This document shows positions 50,242 through 60,200 of a stretch of 64,000 nucleotides of DNA, one piece after another. Source of the DNA: Cryobacterium inferilacus (GTDB lineage: Bacteria > Actinomycetota > Actinomycetes > Actinomycetales > Microbacteriaceae). Each line of letters opens with the position of its first letter. The first letter of the stretch is position 1. The position numbers and the translations under genes are program-made. Below the pieces are notes generated by a model that had not been told where the DNA came from, searched no databases, and worked only from the letters and a program-made list of their open reading frames with translations. The stretch spans positions 29,341-93,340 of the forward strand of contig NZ_JAIEUL010000016.1 of assembly GCF_019599185.1 (NCBI RefSeq). The letters run 5' to 3'.

Positions 50242-50757
50242 ATGACGCTCACCACCGCACCAGCCGGCACCGATTCAGGTGAGGGTGACGGTGACGCGGC
50301 CGGGCCGGCGGCCGGTTCGCTCGAGGCCGCGATCGTACTGGCGCACGCCGCGCATTCCGGGCAGGTCGACAAGCTCGGGGTGGCCTACATCGAGCATCCG
50401 CTGGGCGTGATGGCCCTGGTGCAGACCAGGGAGGAGAAGACCGTGGCGGTGCTGCACGACGTGGTCGAAGACAGCGTCGTGACCCTCGACGACCTGCGGG
50501 CGGCGGGCTTCGCCGAGCCGCTGGTGCGGGCGGTGGATGCGTTGACCAAGCGCCCCGGGGAGCCGCTCACCGAGTCGATGGCCCGGGTGGTGGTGGACCC
50601 GCTGGCGTTGATCGTGAAGCACGCCGACCTCGCCCACAACGCGAACCCTGCCCGGCAGGCCGCGCTGCCGGCGGAGACCAGCGTGCGGTTGGTGGCGAAG
50701 TATGAGGAGTCGGCCCGGCTGCTCGGCACGACGCTGACGGAGATCCTCGCTCGGTGA
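50242..50757 (+). CDS. Stand-alone SpoT/MESH1-like HD-domain phosphohydrolase
   Basis: The 171-residue protein starts at ATG 50242, with 'gagggg' upstream. After an Ala/Gly-rich N-terminus of about 30 residues comes the RelA/SpoT hydrolase-type HD domain: 'HAAHSGQVDKLGVAYIEHPLGVM', 'TVAVLHDVVEDSVVTLDDLR', 'VDALTKRPGEPL' and 'LIVKHADLAHNANPARQ'. It is nearly co-linear with the C-terminal half of the HAD-HD fusion at 15686-16633. No synthetase or TGS/ACT domain. Likely substrates are (p)ppGpp-like nucleotides or NADPH. The product is a single-gene unit. Confidence 0.85.
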   Translation: MTLTTAPAGTDSGEGDGDAAGPAAGSLEAAIVLAHAAHSGQVDKLGVAYIEHPLGVMALVQTREEKTVAVLHDVVEDSVVTLDDLRAAGFAEPLVRAVDALTKRPGEPLTESMARVVVDPLALIVKHADLAHNANPARQAALPAETSVRLVAKYEESARLLGTTLTEILAR

Positions 50758-50808
50758 GGGCGCGCCGCTGAGGGGCGCGGCAGCGGTTGACCTCCCTGGG
50801 CACGCGGG

Positions 50809-50957
50809 TTAGTGGCTCGCGGCCTCGTGGTGCGCGGCCTCGTGATGCGCGGCCTCGTGGTGCACGGCCTTGTCGATCGACTTCGCATTGCGCTTGGCGA
50901 GCTTCTGCATGCGCGCGTGGGCTTTCTTCGCGCCAGGGTCGGTCCAGGCCGGGCCGC
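50809..50957 (-). pseudogene. Truncated copy of the 49142 basic protein with HHEAA tandem repeat
   Basis: The minus strand reads 'AWTDPGAKKAHARMQKLAKRN' and 'AKSIDKAVHHEAAHHEAAHHEAASH', matching the C-terminal basic half of the 49142 product; the transmembrane N-terminus is replaced by a stop. The last residues are a 15-bp tandem repeat encoding HHEAA about three times. Bases 50958-51040 show nothing else. Confidence 0.65.
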
Positions 50958-51040
50958 GACTGTGTTTTTCTGGCCAGTCTCATCCGCACCCGAAACCCGC
51001 GCAAGGCACCACCTCGGCATACCCAAGCTGAGGAAAACTC

Positions 51041-51070
51041 TTGACGCCACCGAACTTAACCGGTTTAGTT
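51041..51070 (+). promoter_or_regulatory. Promoter and LacI-type operator of the secreted protein gene
   Basis: A -35-like TTGACG (51041-51046) is followed by the near-perfect palindrome AACTTAACCGGTTTAGTT (51053-51070, central CCGG) that overlaps the expected -10 (TTTAGT). LacI-family regulators bind sites of this form. The ATG at 51076 falls where transcription would start, so the mRNA may be leaderless. Confidence 0.5.
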
Positions 51071-51075
51071 GACGG

Positions 51076-53259
51076 ATGACGTACAACGAAGTTCGATCAG
51101 CTCCCTGTTCATCCACTCACTCACGGGCCGGCCGGTTCACCCTGGCCGCGTCCCTGTCGGTGGCCCTCGTGGCTACCGGTGCCCTGGGCATCGCCCCCGC
51201 GACGGCAGCCACCGCACCGGCCGCGACGCCCGCCGCCGGCACCGCCCAGCGCGGCCTGCCCGCCGCAGAGGCATCCGCCCCGCTCACCAATCTCAGTCAC
51301 CTGAATTTTCTGCTCGACGAGCTGCCGCTGCCGGTGATCGCGGGGCACACCACCTACCGGGCTGCCGAGAACCCGGTGGTCGAGGCCCCGTGGACCTACG
51401 CGGACAAGAACGATGACGGCAGCTACACCCCGATCGGCGGCGGTGACCTCGACCCGGCCACCGGCTACTACACCCAGGGTGCGTTCAACGCCGATGACAC
51501 CTCCCGCGCCGCAGTGGTCTACCTGCGGCACTGGCAGCAGACCGGCGACACGACGAGCCGCGACCACGCCTTCCAGACCCTGCGCTCGCTGGCGTACCTG
51601 CAGACCACCGAGGGCCCCAACGCCGGCAACGTGGTGCTCTGGCAGCAGGTCGACGGCACGCTGAATCCCAGCGCCGAGCCGATCGAACTGCCGGACCCGA
51701 GCGACTCGGACGAGTCCTATTGGCTGGCCCGCACGGTGTGGGCGCTCGGTGAGGGCTACGCGGCGTTTGTCGACGAGGATCCGGAGTTCGCCGCGTTCCT
51801 CGAGGAACGCCTCGACCTCAGCCTGGCGGCGCTCAACCGCGGCTCGCTCGGCGACTACCCGAGCTACGCCGTGGCCGACGGCGACCAGGTTCCGGCCTGG
51901 CTGATCGCCGACGGGGCGGATGCGTCGGCCGAAGCCGTTCTCGGCCTCGCCGCCTACGTGCAGGCCGGCTCCGGCTCGCCCACCGTGGCCGTCGCCGAGA
52001 CCGCGCTGAGCCGGCTCAGCGAGGGCATCGCGGCGATGTCCACGGTGGAAGGTGCCAGCGGCGACTGGCCGTTCGGCGCGATCATGCCCTGGACCAAGTC
52101 GCCCAGCCTGTGGCACGCCTGGGGTGGGCTGGCCCCGGCGGCCGCCGCGGTCGCATCCGAGGTGCTCGACGACCCGGCCCTGCTCGACGCCGCGGTGCAG
52201 GACACCGCCCAGTTCACCCCGCAGCTGCTCGCCGCCGGCGGACCGGACAACGCCTGGTCGCCGACCCCCGGCGAGGCGCAGATCGCCTACGGTGTCGACT
52301 CCCGGCTGCAGAGCCTGGTGGCCACCGCCGACGCGGCCGACGCCCCTGGTCTGCTGAACATCGCCGCGATCACCGCTGGGTGGTACTTCGGCGCGAACCG
52401 TAGCGGACTGCCGGCGTACGACCCGGCCACGGGCACCGCGATCGACGGCATCGAACGGGACGGCCGGGTCAACCAGAACTCCGGCGCGGAGTCGACCATC
52501 CACGCCCTGTTCTCGATGCTCACCCTGGATGCCCATCCCGACCTCAAGGCCGCGGCGCAGGGCATCACCGCCACGGTGGGCACGCATGGGCTGAGCGTGG
52601 TCGAGGCCGAGTCCGGTGCGATCACCGGTGGCACGGTGACCACCCCGGCGTCGTCCTGGACCGGGGAGGCCAACTGGTCAGGCGGCGCCTACGTCGACCT
52701 CGCGGCCGGCGGCACCCTGCGCATCACCGTGCCCACGGATGACCAGGAGCGCCGGGTGCATCCGATCGTGAACCAGGTCGTGGACCCGTCTGGCGCCACC
52801 ACCTGGACCGCCGACAAGCGCCCGGGCAAGGGCAAGGACCGCTCGCTGCTGCTCGGCACCACCGCCAACGGCGGCGCCGGCGAGCAGGGCGTCACCGAGG
52901 CGCCCGGCCAGCTGCTGCCGCTGCCGCTGACCAGCGGTGTGCTGCCGGCGCGTGCGACCCAGGTGGTGGGCACGACGGATGCCGCGGCGCAGCTCGACGC
53001 GCTGCTCATCCAGCCGCTCATCTCCACGGTTGAGGTGACTGGTCCTGCCGGTGACTCCACGCTGTTCGTGAGCGCCGCCGAGTCCGACACGGAGCGTCGC
53101 ATTGACGTGCCGCGCGGGCAGAAGCTCGTGCAGCAGGCCTTCGACGCCGCCGGGCAGCCGGTCGGCGATGCGCACCGGGGCAAGGGCCACGGCCGCAGCG
53201 GCACGGTCGTCATCGCCGCGGGCGGCTTCACCCAGGTCTGGTTCGAGGCCAAGCGCTAG
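51076..53259 (+). CDS. Large secreted protein with helical-barrel, putative glycan-active domain
   Basis: The 727-residue protein has a signal peptide ('RFTLAASLSVALVATGALGIAPATA', basic start, hydrophobic core, A-x-A end). Residues about 70-490 are alpha-helical with repeating 'LARTVWALGEGYAAFV', 'WLIADGADASAEAVLGLAAYV' and 'ESTIHALFSMLTL', the pattern of an (alpha/alpha)6-barrel as in glycoside hydrolases and polysaccharide lyases. The C-terminal ~220 residues are beta-rich, carbohydrate-binding-like ('SWTGEANWSGGAYVDLAAGGTLRITV' in parts), with 'VEAESGAITGG', as in CBM35/6-type modules. No catalytic residues could be assigned. Likely acts outside the cell on a sugar polymer under LacI-type control. 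Confidence 0.7.
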   Translation: MTYNEVRSAPCSSTHSRAGRFTLAASLSVALVATGALGIAPATAATAPAATPAAGTAQRGLPAAEASAPLTNLSHLNFLLDELPLPVIAGHTTYRAAENPVVEAPWTYADKNDDGSYTPIGGGDLDPATGYYTQGAFNADDTSRAAVVYLRHWQQTGDTTSRDHAFQTLRSLAYLQTTEGPNAGNVVLWQQVDGTLNPSAEPIELPDPSDSDESYWLARTVWALGEGYAAFVDEDPEFAAFLEERLDLSLAALNRGSLGDYPSYAVADGDQVPAWLIADGADASAEAVLGLAAYVQAGSGSPTVAVAETALSRLSEGIAAMSTVEGASGDWPFGAIMPWTKSPSLWHAWGGLAPAAAAVASEVLDDPALLDAAVQDTAQFTPQLLAAGGPDNAWSPTPGEAQIAYGVDSRLQSLVATADAADAPGLLNIAAITAGWYFGANRSGLPAYDPATGTAIDGIERDGRVNQNSGAESTIHALFSMLTLDAHPDLKAAAQGITATVGTHGLSVVEAESGAITGGTVTTPASSWTGEANWSGGAYVDLAAGGTLRITVPTDDQERRVHPIVNQVVDPSGATTWTADKRPGKGKDRSLLLGTTANGGAGEQGVTEAPGQLLPLPLTSGVLPARATQVVGTTDAAAQLDALLIQPLISTVEVTGPAGDSTLFVSAAESDTERRIDVPRGQKLVQQAFDAAGQPVGDAHRGKGHGRSGTVVIAAGGFTQVWFEAKR

Positions 53260-53409
53260 CACCGCGCGCGCTGCGGGCCCGCGAAAGCGGTCATGTGGCT
53301 GCTGCGGCGGTGCCGAAGCGACCGGCGCCCGCAGCGCCACCGCGCCCGGGGGGAAACCAAACGCAACCGAGACGTCGTGCTCCGGGCGCCTCAGGCGTAC
53401 CGTGGAAGC

Positions 53410-54882
53410 ATGGCGAAGATCGCGGAGCCTGGGCCGGAGATCGCACCGGACGACCACCGATTCTTCGGTCAGCCGCGCGCGCTGGCCAGCGTTTTCGGTG
53501 TCGAGATGTGGGAGCGTTTCTCGTTCTACGGGATGCAGGGCATCCTGCTGCTCTACCTGTATTACTCGGCGGCCGAGGGCGGGCTGGGCATCGAGCAGGG
53601 CACCGCGGCGGGCATCGTGGGCGCGTACGGCGGCGCGGTCTACCTCTCCACGATCCTGGGCGCCTGGATTGCCGACCGGGTGGCCGGCAGCGAACGGGTG
53701 CTCTTCGTCAGCGCCGTCATCATCATGTGCGGCCACATCGCCCTTGCCGTGATTCCGGATGCCGCCGGCGTGATCGTGGGCCTCATCCTGGTGGCGTTCG
53801 GCAGTGGCGGGCTCAAGGCCAACGCCACCTCCGTGGTCGGCACGCTGTACCGCCGGGAGGACCCACGTCGGGACGCCGGCTTCTCGCTGTTCTACCTCGG
53901 CATCAATCTGGGCGCCTTCTTCGGGCCGCTGCTCACCGGACTGGTGCAGTCCACCCTGGGGTTCCACTTCGGTTTCGGTCTGGCCGCCGTGGGCATGGCC
54001 ATCGGTCTCATCCAGTACTCGTTCGGCCGCAAGCGGCTGCCCGCGGTGTCGCGCGAGGTGCCCGACCCGCTGCCGCGCAGCCGGTACCTGCCATACGCGG
54101 GCATCGCCGCCGCGGCCATCGTGCTCATCGTGGTGCTGGTGCTCACGGGGGCCATCACCGCGTCGAACCTGGTCACCATCGTGATCGGGGTGACGATCGT
54201 GGCATCCGTGTCGTACTTCATCGTGATTCTCAGCAACCGGCACATATCGACCGTGGAGCGTCACCGGGTGTACGCGTTCATCCCCCTGTTCATCGCGAGT
54301 GTGGCGTTCTGGTCGCTGTACCAGCAGCAGTTCACCGTGGTGACGATCTACTCCGACGAAAGACTCAACCGCGACCTGTTCGGCTGGGAGATGCCGGTGC
54401 CGTGGGTGCAGTCGATCAACCCGGTGTTCATCATTGTGCTGTCGGGGGTGTTCGCCGCGCTATGGACCCGCTGGGGCACCCGGCAGCCCTCCACGCCGGT
54501 GAAGTTCGCATTCGGCACCGCGATCATGGGTGTGGCGTTCCTGTTGTTCCTCCCGTTCGCCGGGGGAGCGGCGAATTCTACTCCGCTGCTCGCGCTGATC
54601 GGCATCCTGCTGGTCTTCACGATCGCCGAACTGCTGCTGTCGCCGGTGGGCCTGTCGGTGTCGACCAAGCTCGCGCCCGAGCTGTTCAAGACCCAGATGG
54701 TGGCGCTGTTCTTCCTCTCCGTGGCCCTCGGCACCGCTGTCTCCGGGGTGCTGGCCGAGTGGTACGCCACCGCGCCGGAGCAGCTCTACTTCGGGGTGCT
54801 GGGCGGCATCGCCATCGTGCTCGGCGTCATCCTGGGCCTGTTCACCCGGCCCATCCTGCGGCTGATGAGCGGCGTGCGGTAG
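53410..54882 (+). CDS. POT-family proton-coupled peptide transporter
   Basis: The 490-residue transporter starts at ATG 53410. It has about 12-14 transmembrane helices and the POT signature at the N-terminus: 'WERFSFYGMQGILLLYLYY' (ERFSYYGM-type), then 'GAYGGAVYLSTILGAWIADRVAGSER' in two parts and 'GSGGLKANATSVVGTLY'. 'FYLGINLGAFFGPLLTG' is the second family signature. It imports di- and tripeptides with protons. Transcribed alone; the start is supported by 'ggaag' upstream. Confidence 0.9.
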   Translation: MAKIAEPGPEIAPDDHRFFGQPRALASVFGVEMWERFSFYGMQGILLLYLYYSAAEGGLGIEQGTAAGIVGAYGGAVYLSTILGAWIADRVAGSERVLFVSAVIIMCGHIALAVIPDAAGVIVGLILVAFGSGGLKANATSVVGTLYRREDPRRDAGFSLFYLGINLGAFFGPLLTGLVQSTLGFHFGFGLAAVGMAIGLIQYSFGRKRLPAVSREVPDPLPRSRYLPYAGIAAAAIVLIVVLVLTGAITASNLVTIVIGVTIVASVSYFIVILSNRHISTVERHRVYAFIPLFIASVAFWSLYQQQFTVVTIYSDERLNRDLFGWEMPVPWVQSINPVFIIVLSGVFAALWTRWGTRQPSTPVKFAFGTAIMGVAFLLFLPFAGGAANSTPLLALIGILLVFTIAELLLSPVGLSVSTKLAPELFKTQMVALFFLSVALGTAVSGVLAEWYATAPEQLYFGVLGGIAIVLGVILGLFTRPILRLMSGVR

Positions 54883-55011
54883 CGCAGGCCGCCGGCACCT
54901 GGTTTCAAGCGGGTGTTTCGGTCACTAGTCTCGTTGGCAGGCACGCTGTTCCTGCGCCGCTGACAGGAGCCCTGGTTGCCCCACCCGCATGAGTAGAAGG
55001 AGATTCGCCGC

Positions 55012-56463
55012 GTGTCCGCACTGAGTCAGACACACGCGCTGAGACACCTGGTCGACACGGATGCCACCTGGCAGCTGCTGCGCGCCGACAATGCTCCCGT
55101 GATCGCCGGGCTGCTCAACGAACACCTGGGCGGCGAAGACCGACGGTTGCCCACCGACGAGCTCCATGAACTCATCGACCACGACCTCGAGGGGCTGCGC
55201 GCGCACGGGCTCACCCTGCCGCTGAGCGGCCAGGGCTACTGCGCCGAGTGGCGAAAGGCCGGCTACCTCACCCGGCGCCCCGCCGACGCTGCCCGCGGCG
55301 AAACCTACGAGCTGTCGCCTGGTGCACTGGGCGCGATCCGGTTCCTCGAGCAACTCGCCGCTCCCCGGCAGACCGTCACCGAATCCCGCCTGGCCAGCAT
55401 CGGTGTGCAGCTGGGGCAACTGGCGATCGAAACCGACCCGGACGCCACCCGGCGGCTGGAACAGTTGCACGCCCAGCGCGACCGGATCGACGCCCAGATC
55501 GAGCGCATCCACTCCGGCGACCTCGACACCCTCGACAACGACCGGGCGCTGGAACGCATTCGCGACATCCTGGCTCAGGCCGAGGAGATCCCCTCGGACT
55601 TCGCCCGGGTGCGCGCCGAGTTCGAAACCCTCAACCGCGACCTCAGGGCCCGGATCGTCGAATCCGACGACAGCCAGCGCGCGGTGCTCGACGAGGTCTT
55701 CCGCGGCGTTGACCTGATCGGCGAGTCCGACGAGGGGCGCAGCTTCGCGGGGTTCTCCGCCCTCGTGCTCGACCCTGCGGTGGGCACCGCCTTCGACGAC
55801 GACATCGCCCGGGTGCTCGACCGCGACTTCTCCGGCCAGCTCAGCCCGGCCCAGCGCCGCTACCTGCGCCGGTTCATCGGCACCCTCAAAGACCACAGCG
55901 GGGAGATCCACGAGGTCATCACCACGTTCGCGCGAGGCCTGCGCCGCTACGTGCAGTCGCAGGACTACCAACGCGACCGCGTGTTGAGGCGACTTCTACG
56001 CACGGCGCTGGCCACCGGCGTCGAGGCATCTGCACACATGAAGCCCTACCAATCCACCAGCCTGCACCTCGACCTTTCGGCCGTGGCGCTCGGCAGCGTG
56101 GGCGCGATCCGCCTGCACGACCCGGCCGATCTGGATGCGACCGCCCCGATCGTGGAGCATGTGGCCGGCATCGCCGACCTCGAGGCACTACGAGCCCTGG
56201 CCCGCGCCACCGAGATCGACTTCGCCGAGCTCACCGACAACGTGAACAAGCTTCTGGCCGAGGTCGAGCACTGCACCGTCGCCGAGGTGCTCGAACGGCA
56301 TCCGGCCAGCCAGGGTGTGGCGAGCGTGGTGGGGCTACTCACTCTGGCCGCCACGCAGGGCACCGCCGCGGACGGCATAGAGACCGTGCGCTGGCAGGGC
56401 GCCGACGAGGTGGCGCGGGCCGCCGACATTCCGACCTACCGCTTCACGGGGAGACTACTGTGA
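55012..56463 (+). CDS. jetA: Wadjet subunit JetA (MksF-like, DUF3375)
   Basis: The 483-residue DUF3375 protein starts at GTG 55012 after RBS 'aaggaga'. Its N-terminus is helical ('ALSQTHALRHLVDTDATWQLLRADNAPVI' in order), followed by 'ETYELSPGALGAIRFLEQL' and a coiled-coil section (about 140-220: 'RRLEQLHAQRDRIDAQIERI'). In Wadjet it is the kleisin subunit that bridges the SMC heads. The stop overlaps the jetB start. It is the first gene of a complete jetABCD operon. Confidence 0.94.
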   Translation: MSALSQTHALRHLVDTDATWQLLRADNAPVIAGLLNEHLGGEDRRLPTDELHELIDHDLEGLRAHGLTLPLSGQGYCAEWRKAGYLTRRPADAARGETYELSPGALGAIRFLEQLAAPRQTVTESRLASIGVQLGQLAIETDPDATRRLEQLHAQRDRIDAQIERIHSGDLDTLDNDRALERIRDILAQAEEIPSDFARVRAEFETLNRDLRARIVESDDSQRAVLDEVFRGVDLIGESDEGRSFAGFSALVLDPAVGTAFDDDIARVLDRDFSGQLSPAQRRYLRRFIGTLKDHSGEIHEVITTFARGLRRYVQSQDYQRDRVLRRLLRTALATGVEASAHMKPYQSTSLHLDLSAVALGSVGAIRLHDPADLDATAPIVEHVAGIADLEALRALARATEIDFAELTDNVNKLLAEVEHCTVAEVLERHPASQGVASVVGLLTLAATQGTAADGIETVRWQGADEVARAADIPTYRFTGRLL

Positions 56464-57212
56464 CCAACGACTTCGGTACGATGACCGCCAGTGAGCTCGG
56501 TACCGGCCAGGCCGGCGAGACGGATGCGAGCTCAGCGCCCGGCCTCTGGGCCGGTGACACCGGCGTGATCGGCGAGCAGGCCCGGCGGGCGTTGCTCGAA
56601 CTGATCAAGGGCCCCTACCTCTCCGGGGTCAAGGCACCCGCGCTCTGGTCGGCCCTTCTCGCCGACGAGGCCGGCATCCGGTCGCGCCTGCACGAACTCT
56701 TCCTCGAATTGGTGATCGACCGGGTGGGGGAGTTCGCCTTCGTGCGCAACGTGAGCACCGACGAGCTGAAGGTGCCCAGCGCGGTGCGCACGGCCGCGCT
56801 CACCTTCCTCGACACCGCGATGCTGCTCGTGCTGCGCCAGATGCTGTTGGCGGGGGAAGGTGACGGCCGGGTGATCGTGGGGCAGGAGGATGTCTTCGAA
56901 CAATTGCGGCTGTACCGCACACCGGACCGCGACGAGAGCGATTTCAACAAACGACTGAACTCCACCTGGCTCAAGATGAAGAACACCCTAAGGGTGATCC
57001 ACCAGGCCGGCGCGGAAGACAGGGCCGAGATCTCCCCGGTGCTCAGATTAATCGTCGACGCCGACCACATTGCGGCCATCGGCAACGAGTATCGACGAAT
57101 AGCCGAGACCGGCGGCTCAGTTGTGCTCCCGAATGTCGGTGGTGTGCACGACGCTGACCTCGACGGCGCGGACAACGCCGACGCCGACCAGATCGAGGGG
57201 ATGACGTCATGA
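56460..57212 (+). CDS. jetB: Wadjet subunit JetB (MksE-like, DUF4194)
   Basis: The 250-residue DUF4194 protein begins with a GTG overlapping the jetA stop. The conserved core is at about 40-200: 'ALLELIKGPYLSGVKAPALWSALLADEAGIRSRL' in pieces, 'LELVIDRVGEFAFVRNV', 'LTFLDTAMLLVLRQMLL' and 'RVIVGQEDVFEQLRLYR'. It is the winged-helix KITE subunit that binds the kleisin. An acidic tail ends the protein. The stop overlaps jetC (ATGA). Confidence 0.92.
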   Translation: MTNDFGTMTASELGTGQAGETDASSAPGLWAGDTGVIGEQARRALLELIKGPYLSGVKAPALWSALLADEAGIRSRLHELFLELVIDRVGEFAFVRNVSTDELKVPSAVRTAALTFLDTAMLLVLRQMLLAGEGDGRVIVGQEDVFEQLRLYRTPDRDESDFNKRLNSTWLKMKNTLRVIHQAGAEDRAEISPVLRLIVDADHIAAIGNEYRRIAETGGSVVLPNVGGVHDADLDGADNADADQIEGMTS

Positions 57213-60200
57213 CGATGCTGGAGATGCCCGGCCTGGACGACACACCGGGCACGGCCGAGCACGGCGCGGGCACCCCGACAGGCCCCGTCCACGTGGGGCA
57301 GTGGCGCCTGGCGCGAGTGGAACTGCTCAACTGGGGCACGTTCGACGGGCATCACCGCATCGAGGTGGCCCGCAAGGGGCACCTGTTCACCGGCGCGTCC
57401 GGTTCGGGCAAGTCGTCGTTGCTCGACGCGATCGGCACCGTGCTCACGCCCGACAAGTGGTTGCGTTTCAACGCCGCCGCGCAGGACTCCGCGAGCCGCA
57501 GCGACGACCGCACCCTGGTGAGCTACGTGCGCGGCGCCTGGAGCAAGGAGGCCGACGAGAGCCTGGACCGGGCGGTGAGCACCTACCTGCGGAAGGGCGC
57601 CACCTGGAGCGGCATCCTGCTGCGGTTCGACAACGAACGGGATGCCCCGGTCACCCTGGTCCGGCTGTTCCACCTGCGCGGATCCAGCGTCGACAAGGCC
57701 GACCTGAAGGACGCCTGCTTCATCGACCGGGTCGACGTGAGCCTGCTCGATTTTCGCGAGCACGTGGCATCCGGCATCGAAGCGCGGCGGATAAAGAGCG
57801 CCTGGCCGGACGCCGTGGTCACGACCACCGGGTCGCACGCCCCGTTCTACACGCGGCTGCGGCGCTTGCTCGGCATCGGCAGCCAGAATGCCCTGCAGCT
57901 GTTGCACAAGACCCAGTCGGCCAAGAACCTCGGCAGTCTCGATCAGCTCTTCCGTGACTTCATGCTCGACGAACCGGCCACCTTCGGCCGGGCCAAGAAC
58001 GCCGTGGAGCAATTCGGTGAACTCAACCAAGCCCACCAACACGTGGTCGATCTGCGTAGGCAGGCCGACCACCTCACCCAGCTCGACCGGTCGATCATCG
58101 CGTACGAAACCGCGGCGGCCAACACCGCGGAGGCCGAACGGTTGAGCGCCCTGATCGACCCGTTCCAGACCCAACTGACACTGAGCATCGCCGCCGACGA
58201 GCGCGGCCTGCTGCTCGCCCAGCAGGCGCGGGCGGCCGACGAGTCTCGCCGAGCGGATGCGTCCCGCGACGACGCGAACGAGACGCTGCGTGCCGCTGAA
58301 CGGCGGTCGCTGCAGCTCGGCGGCAACGACGCCGCCCAGGCGCAGGAACGGGTGGCCGACGCCGTTGCGGCCGCCGACCGCACCGCCAAGGACTTCGCCC
58401 GGTTCGCCGAGGAACTGCGGGGGGTGGGGGTCGAGCAGGCACCGCAGAACGGCGAGGAATTCGCCGAATTCCAGGAGTCGTCACGGAGGGTGCTCGCGGA
58501 GTCGCCGCCGGAGGCCGCCCACGACCATGACGACAACCAGCGGTACTTCGACGCGGGTAAGGAACTCGGTGTCATCGACCGGGAACTGACCGAGCTGCGT
58601 CAACGCCGGAGCAACCTGCCGGCCGCGCTCCTGCTCGCGCGCCAACACCTGGCCGAAGAGTTGGGCGTGGCCGAGACGGCCCTGCCCTTCGCGGGGGAAC
58701 TGATCGAGGTGCTGCCGGAGTTCGCGGACTGGAGCGGCGCCATCGAACGCGTTCTCTTCCCGCTCGCCAGCGCTCTGCTGGTGCGCGACGACTACCTCCG
58801 CGAGGTGCGGCGTCGCGTGGAGGCCCGCAACCTCGGTGCCCGTCTGGTCTTCGAGGCCGTTCCGGCCATCATTGATGCGCCCAGGGCAGCCCGCACCACC
58901 AACTCCCTGCTGCATCGTATTCGCGTCAGCGACGGGCCATTCCACGATTTCTTGCTCACGCGCACCGCGGCCGAGTTCGACGTATCCTGCGTGGATCACC
59001 CCGATGACCTCGACCGTGTCGACCGCGGGGTGACCATCGGTGGGCAAATCAAGAAGTCCGCTCGACGCTACGAGAAAAACGACCGGCACCGCATTGACGA
59101 CCGCTCCCAGTGGATTCTCGGCGCTGACAACGAGGCCAAGATCGAGCTGTTGCTCGAGCGCCGACGAACGGCGGAACGGCAACGCCTGGAGGCCGGCAGC
59201 CGACTCACCCGGGCGCAATCTGAACGCGACGCCGCCACCAGACGGCGCACCGTCTTCGAGCGCGCTCTGATTCAGGACTGGACCGAACTCGACCGGGCCG
59301 CCGCCGACGAACTGGTGCGCGCCCGCCACCGGCAGTTGCAGGCCCTGACTACCGACAATGTGGAACTGCAACATGCCCTCGCTGCGGAGAGTCAGGCACG
59401 TGAGCTCTTCGGGGTGGCCGAGGTGCAGGCGCGGGCGACGGCGTTGGCACTCGGTCAGGTCTCCGCCACCCTGCGGGAGGTGACCGACCTCATCCGTGAC
59501 CTCGAGGGACGTCGGCCGGATGCTCCGCTCGGCGAGGCAGACGTTCTCGCACTGGAGGCAAGGTACCGGTCGGGGCAGCGCAAGATCGACCGACGCAACA
59601 TCGCAGACGTGGGCCGCAAGGTGAGCGAGGCGCTGTACAAGGAGGCAAGCGTCGCCCAGGCCGCGCTCCGCCGCGCGGAAACCGAATTCGCTGCGGGAGC
59701 GACCGTGTTCACAACGACCTGGCCCGCAGCGGCAGCGGATCTGACCACCTCCATCGACGACCGCAGCGGTTACACGGCCCTGCTCGCGGGCATCGTGGAG
59801 CGCGGCCTGCCCGAGCACGAGGGCAACTTCCTCAAGCTGTTGCGGGACAAGTCACGGGACCTGATCGGACACCTGGCGTCGGACATCCGTGACGCCCCCA
59901 AACTCGTCGCCGACCGCATCGAACCGGTCAATTTCTCGCTCGGGCGCTCGCGTTTCGACGTGGAACGGTACCTGCGGATCGATGTGAAGATTCGCCGCGC
60001 GCCCGAGGTATTGCAGTTCATGGCCGACCTGAAAACCGTGGTCGATGGTGCCTGGGGCGACGACAGTCTGGCGGCCGCCGAACAGCGCTTCGCCGTGCTC
60101 AATCGGCTGATGCAACGCCTGGCGTCCACCGACCACGCCGATCTGGCCTGGAGCCGGCGCTGCCTGGACACCCGCCAGCACGTCACGTTCATGGCCAGCG

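Noticed and set aside
50810..50880. Short tandem repeat resembling a CRISPR or VNTR array
   Set aside because: The units are 15 bp with no spacers and encode HHEAA on the minus strand, so it is a coding micro-repeat, not a CRISPR.
52678..54264. 528-codon antisense frame over the secreted protein and peptide transporter
   Set aside because: Its composition is rich in His/Asp/Gly/Arg and it crosses two supported genes and their spacer.
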